Positions 59,872 through 64,000 of a DNA stretch of 64,000 nucleotides are shown one piece after another. Each line of letters starts with the position of its first letter. Position 1 is the first letter of the stretch. The notes beneath the pieces are model-generated. The model saw nothing but the letters and a program-made list of their open reading frames with translations, had not been told where the DNA came from and ran no database searches. This DNA is from Rhynochetos jubatus. Its lineage: Eukaryota; Chordata; Aves; Eurypygiformes; Rhynochetidae. Where the stretch lies: positions 37,043,165 to 37,107,164 of the forward strand of contig CM050690.1 of NCBI GenBank assembly GCA_027574665.1, read 5' to 3'. A program made the position numbers and the translations under genes.

Positions 59872-61115
59872 CACACTCTGGCCTACAAAGTTCACCACAA
59901 TCTCTAATGGTTCATGACATGGGGGGCATGATCTCAGCCAATTTTAATCTGCAATTAAGGTACTTTGAGCCATACTCAGGATATGGTCCTTGCTTGGTAA
60001 CACCAATACCTCTTCCCAGACAAAGCAGGAAGTTACTGAAATAATAACTTCTTGTGTTTTTAGTGCTAAATTAGCAAGGTTTTTCTCTCAGTTACGCTGA
60101 ACTACAAATAAATATATCAAGTTTTCCAGCAAAATACCTTCCAAGGTTTGCTTAATTCCATTAGACAGTGTGAAACGCATTCTAGCTGTACAAGATGGTA
60201 AACAGAATGGGAAGTGTTTCTGAGCATGCTGTGGATGGGGTAAGAAAATCAATAGTTTGTGAAAGGAAAGCTTCCAGCAATATAGATTGTTTGAACTACT
60301 TACCATTATGTCAAATTCACTTTAACATCAGCAAACAGACACACTGTAAGATGAATATTGAGAGGAGCATTTTTTCTACTGTTTGCATTGAAAGGCCTAA
60401 AGTTGCATAGATTTTTATAATCAACTAAGTCTTTATAATTCAATAACAAAGCTTTTATTTAACTCTTAAACAGTTGATGGCCCAGTATTCTTTTTCCAGT
60501 TTGAATCAGGGAGAAGTGCAGTAAAATTTTTAGACATAAAGTTTTCTTTCCTTTATTCACTCCCCTATGTATTATTTATAATTTTTAGAACATCTTTCTC
60601 TGTGGCAATCATTTTGGTGAAGTGATTGGGGCCGGGGGGGAGGGGGGAAGGGGAAGGAGCATCATCTAAAAGCAAATACATATTCCCCTTCTTGAAAAAA
60701 AACCATCAGATATCATATCTGGTTGAAGAAAATACAACTTCATCTTAAAAAGATATACTCAATATGTGTTTAAAATTAAACATGAACATAGTGCTGAACA
60801 GAGATGGACTTAAACATCCATTTTAACTATTCTGTTGCAACAAAGGCTTGAAATATGCATGTAATTTATTTCACTTTGAAAGACAGGTATCATGGTTTCA
60901 AATCAACTGGTCTACCAAAACTGAGACCGCATGGCTCACATAAGGTTCACAAATGGCCTGCATGTCCTCACAACTGAGGAGTCATTTAGTTGCATATTAT
61001 GATTCATACAGGCTTGCAAAAAAAAGAAGTGGCGGTTATAGTTACTCAACCTGATGACCAAGACCCTAATTTAATTTACTGTGTCATCTAAGACATTGTT
61101 TACTATCTACTTTGG
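59872..61115. other. 1.2 kb AT-rich DNA with one G-rich tract
   Basis: No supported genes. The G-rich run at 60628-60657 is listed separately. Confidence 0.4.
60628..60657 (+). repeat. G-run tract, potential G-quadruplex
   Basis: G4, G7, G6 and G4 runs separated by one or two bases satisfy the usual quadruplex rule, in an otherwise AT-rich neighbourhood. No promoter or gene adjoins it visibly. Confidence 0.8.
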
Positions 61116-61703
61116 TGTGCTGGTTTTAGTTGGGTCAGAGTTAGTTTTCTTCACAATAGATAGTATGAGGCTGTGTTTTAAATTTGTGTGAGGTTATGTT
61201 TTGCAATCGTGCTGAGAAGAGTATTGATAACGGTGGTGGTTTTAGTTGATGCTGAGGAGTGTCTGTACCAACTCAAGAACTTTTTTGGTTCCTGGTGCTG
61301 CACCTGTGTTCCCAACTTCTTTGTTGCAAGAAGCTGTGAGGGGACATAGTCAGGACAGCTGGCCCCAACTGGCCAATGGGGTATTTCATTCCATAAAACA
61401 TCATATTCAGTATGCAAATTGGGGTTTGGGCCAGGGGTGGGCTTGCTATCTCTCTCCATCTCTGACTCTTGGTCAGTTGGTGGGTGGTGAATGGTTATGT
61501 CATTTTTTTTCTTTTACATAGTATTGCTAGCATTTTTGGTATCATTAATTTATTTCATTTACTTTCAATTATTGAATAGTTCTTATCTCAACCGATGAGT
61601 TTCCTTGTCTTTTCCTCCAATTCTCCCCCTCCACCAGAGGAGAGGGGGAGGTGAGTGGGAGGCTGTGTGGTACTTAGTTGCTGGATGGAATCAAACCATG
61701 ACA
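61116..61703 (+). mobile_element. ERVL-type solo LTR, plus strand
   Basis: 588 bp from TGTGCTGGTTTTAGTTGGG to TCAAACCATGACA. The flanks TTTGG (61111-61115) and TCTGG (61704-61708) differ at one base, consistent with an ageing 5-bp duplication. It contains GGGGTATTTCATTCCAT and GAATAGTTCTTATCTCAAC blocks shared with the 59.3 kb LTR. No internal region. Confidence 0.87.
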
Positions 61704-64000
61704 TCTGGGTAGGAAGATTGAAAATATGAGATACAGAAATGTAAACAAAATTGAGGTTATTGGAACTTACACAAAAAAGAGACAGACCTGCATTTAAAAC
61801 AATAGATTTACCTACTTGGACACCTTCACACTTTTCTTAGGCTTCTTTTCTAAGATTCATAGTGAGATCCCAGATTTGCCCACACACTGTGTGAAAAGAA
61901 TCTCATTACTGCCTTGAGTTGTCCTGGTTCTGCACTCTTAGTATTTCAGCCAAAATGTTTGAAGAGGCTGATAGGCAGACCTAGGCATATAATTTACCCA
62001 TGGTACTCAGAATTTTAGACACCTAACTTGGTCCTCCTACACCCTTGAAATAATGTAACTACCTATTCAAGTAGGATTGATAGTACTTTACTTGAGCTTT
62101 TCTTATATCTGGGAAATCTTTAACACCTCCAGAGGCAAAGCTTTCCTCAATGGTCTTCTGCTTATGGTGCTTCAAGTTTCATCAAGGGAGCCAAATTCTG
62201 CATTACACATGGTGATACAGGTAAAAGCCTCTTTTCATTAAGTCTTATTAATGGATAGGCACTGGATTCATTATTGTGAAACTCAAGGCTGTCACTGAAC
62301 CAGTTTCAATAAAAGGGGAGAGGGAAAGAATGCTGTATTAGGTCAAGGTTTTGGAAGTGGAGGTATTAAGTGTAAAGAATGTGCATGGCTTCTCAAAGTC
62401 CTGTCAGATGTTGTTTATAGGACAGAGCTGAGGACATGAATGAGAACCACAGGATAAGAGCACCTTCAGATCTAACAAATTTTGAACACACTTTAGTGAC
62501 TTGTGCAATGTTGACATAAGCAATATCTTAACAAAACAGCAAAGGAACACTAGCTCAGATGGCAATTCATTTGCTTCCACTTCCTTGTATTTTGAAGCTG
62601 ATGTGTAGTGCACTCACACATGCAAGCTCTGCAGAACTCCCTTATAAACTGCTATCTTCAGGCCAACAGGACAGGGTTGTTAGTGAATGCTTTTGAACAG
62701 CCTCTGCTAGACCTGGAAGTTATTTTGAGCACTTTTTTATAAACTTACTTTTAGGAAAGCCAAGTTTTGAATGCTCCAAGATTAAAATAAAATAGAACAA
62801 GCTTTTACAACTTCTGGACTTTTTTTTTTTAAACTGGCTTTCCCCAAGCTAACCAGCTCCTAACAGTCTGCTGGCAAGATGCACAGAGCTTGCCAGGAAA
62901 CATTTCATTTGTTGCAAGCTGCTGCAGGTTGTAATAACAGATCTGATTCTCTCAAAAAGAAATCAAACAAACAAACCAAAAAAAAACAACAACAAAAGAC
63001 AATATGGCAACATTTCAATAACAAATACAATTAAGATTCTAAGTATTCCTCGGCTTAGTTTAAGTCTCCATATTACCACAGAAATCTAATGATGTTATTA
63101 TTTAATTGAAAATTATGACTTGCCATTTTGCTAATGGGAAGTTATCTTAGGTGATAATGTGACAAAAATGATCATTTTCTAACTATTTGTATTACATAAG
63201 TATTTTCTTCAGATGATATGTGGCATGTACGATCATTATGGTACCTGCAAATGTTGCTGCCTGACTGTTTACGCTGTACTTGAGCACCTTCCAGGAAAGT
63301 GTTAAACGCCATAACTTATATTCTCATCCTGTTCTATTTTAGTGCTATTGTACACAATTTTATTAAATACATTTACACCGTGTTTATGCTACTGAAGGTT
63401 AGTAGGAAGACATCATATACTCTGTACTAGAAATTTAATGATGGTCAATAATTTCTCTGTAGGCTCAAAACTCAAAACAGACCTCCATGTTGCTCCAGCT
63501 ACAATGAGGTGATGGAAATGGAGAGCTATACTGTGTTTGAGAAGCCAAACTCTTGGTCACCATCATTGTTCCAGACTTAGCAACAGGGTTTTTTACTCAA
63601 TGTGCAGGTCTTACTGCAACAAGCAATAAGTTAATCCAAGAAAAGATCCTTCTTGAAAGGATGAGTATGTACACTAAGGGCCCTGCAGCTGTTGTTCACT
63701 TGAGAACATGACTCCCGAGAAGTTCCCTTGATGCTAGCCCACAGCTGTTGAATAGGGATGGAAAAAAGAATTTGTGGGTTTTAGACCCCTGAAGCTAATA
63801 GTCTGATATCAGGACTTTCTCTTGCTCTGTAACATCATAGTTAGCACACTTGCTCCATAATAAAATTCTGGGCTGTTCATAGGTTTGTACTATGGTGTTG
63901 AGCTCAAGCATCATGGAGAACACTATCACAACTATAACAGACCGCTCTCCAGTCCAGTATACCTCTTTTGCATCAACATTGATATTTATTCCAGAGCAGA
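61704..64000. other. 2.3 kb AT-rich DNA to window end, nothing recognised
   Basis: Short A-rich runs (for example near 62975-62990) only. No LTR, LINE tail or supported exon. Confidence 0.4.

Overview
This is vertebrate nuclear DNA, almost certainly from a bird and probably from Neoaves (inference). The reasons are CR1 LINEs with ATTCTATGATTCTATG-type 3' tails, several ERVL-type and one ERVK-type LTR family of kinds common in bird genomes, no recognisable Alu, B1 or L1, and long AT-rich single-copy stretches. Nothing prokaryotic is present: no operons, CRISPR arrays or bacterial mobile elements.

Layout. The left edge (1-506) is the 3' part of an LTR. On the minus strand, 3098 down to 1351 carries what looks like the 3' end of a host protein gene: three exons with good splice signals, compatible phases, a stop codon and an AATAAA 24 nt later. 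A weaker fourth exon lies at 7134-7032. The presumed intron between the third and fourth exons holds an internally deleted CR1 (3836-5030) and an ERVK-type LTR (5827-6958). I do not recognise the protein; the visible part is Cys-rich with several N-glycosylation sequons, so probably extracellular.

From 9.4 to 24.8 kb one ERVL LTR family occurs three times: two solo LTRs with perfect 5-bp target duplications (9386-10181 plus; 24016-24821 minus) and a defective minus-strand provirus (17773-21113). The provirus keeps a 3' LTR, a polypurine tract and pol from the end of reverse transcriptase through RNase H and integrase, but has lost gag, protease, most of RT and most of the 5' LTR. Between them (14521-15084) is a very long GGAA-type microsatellite, including 452 bp of pure AAGG repeat.

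25.3-30.5 kb is a head-to-head pair of large CR1 copies: a minus-strand 3' half (25301-27080) and a plus-strand 5' half (27620-30547) carrying 5' UTR, ORF1 and endonuclease, cut off inside RT. Smaller CR1 pieces lie at 2815-2886, 46341-46944, 49568-49672 and 57440-57537. A much older LINE RT remnant runs through 49140-50020. Further LTRs lie at 34683-35256, 39311-39680 (minus), 55709-56284, 59283-59871 and 61116-61703.

The rest is AT-rich single-copy DNA in which I see no supported genes. No expressed system of cooperating genes is visible. The most interesting points are the unidentified host gene end, the two rearranged CR1 loci, the partly preserved ERVL pol, a Cys/His-rich minus-strand ORF at 59055-59270 and the giant GGAA tract.
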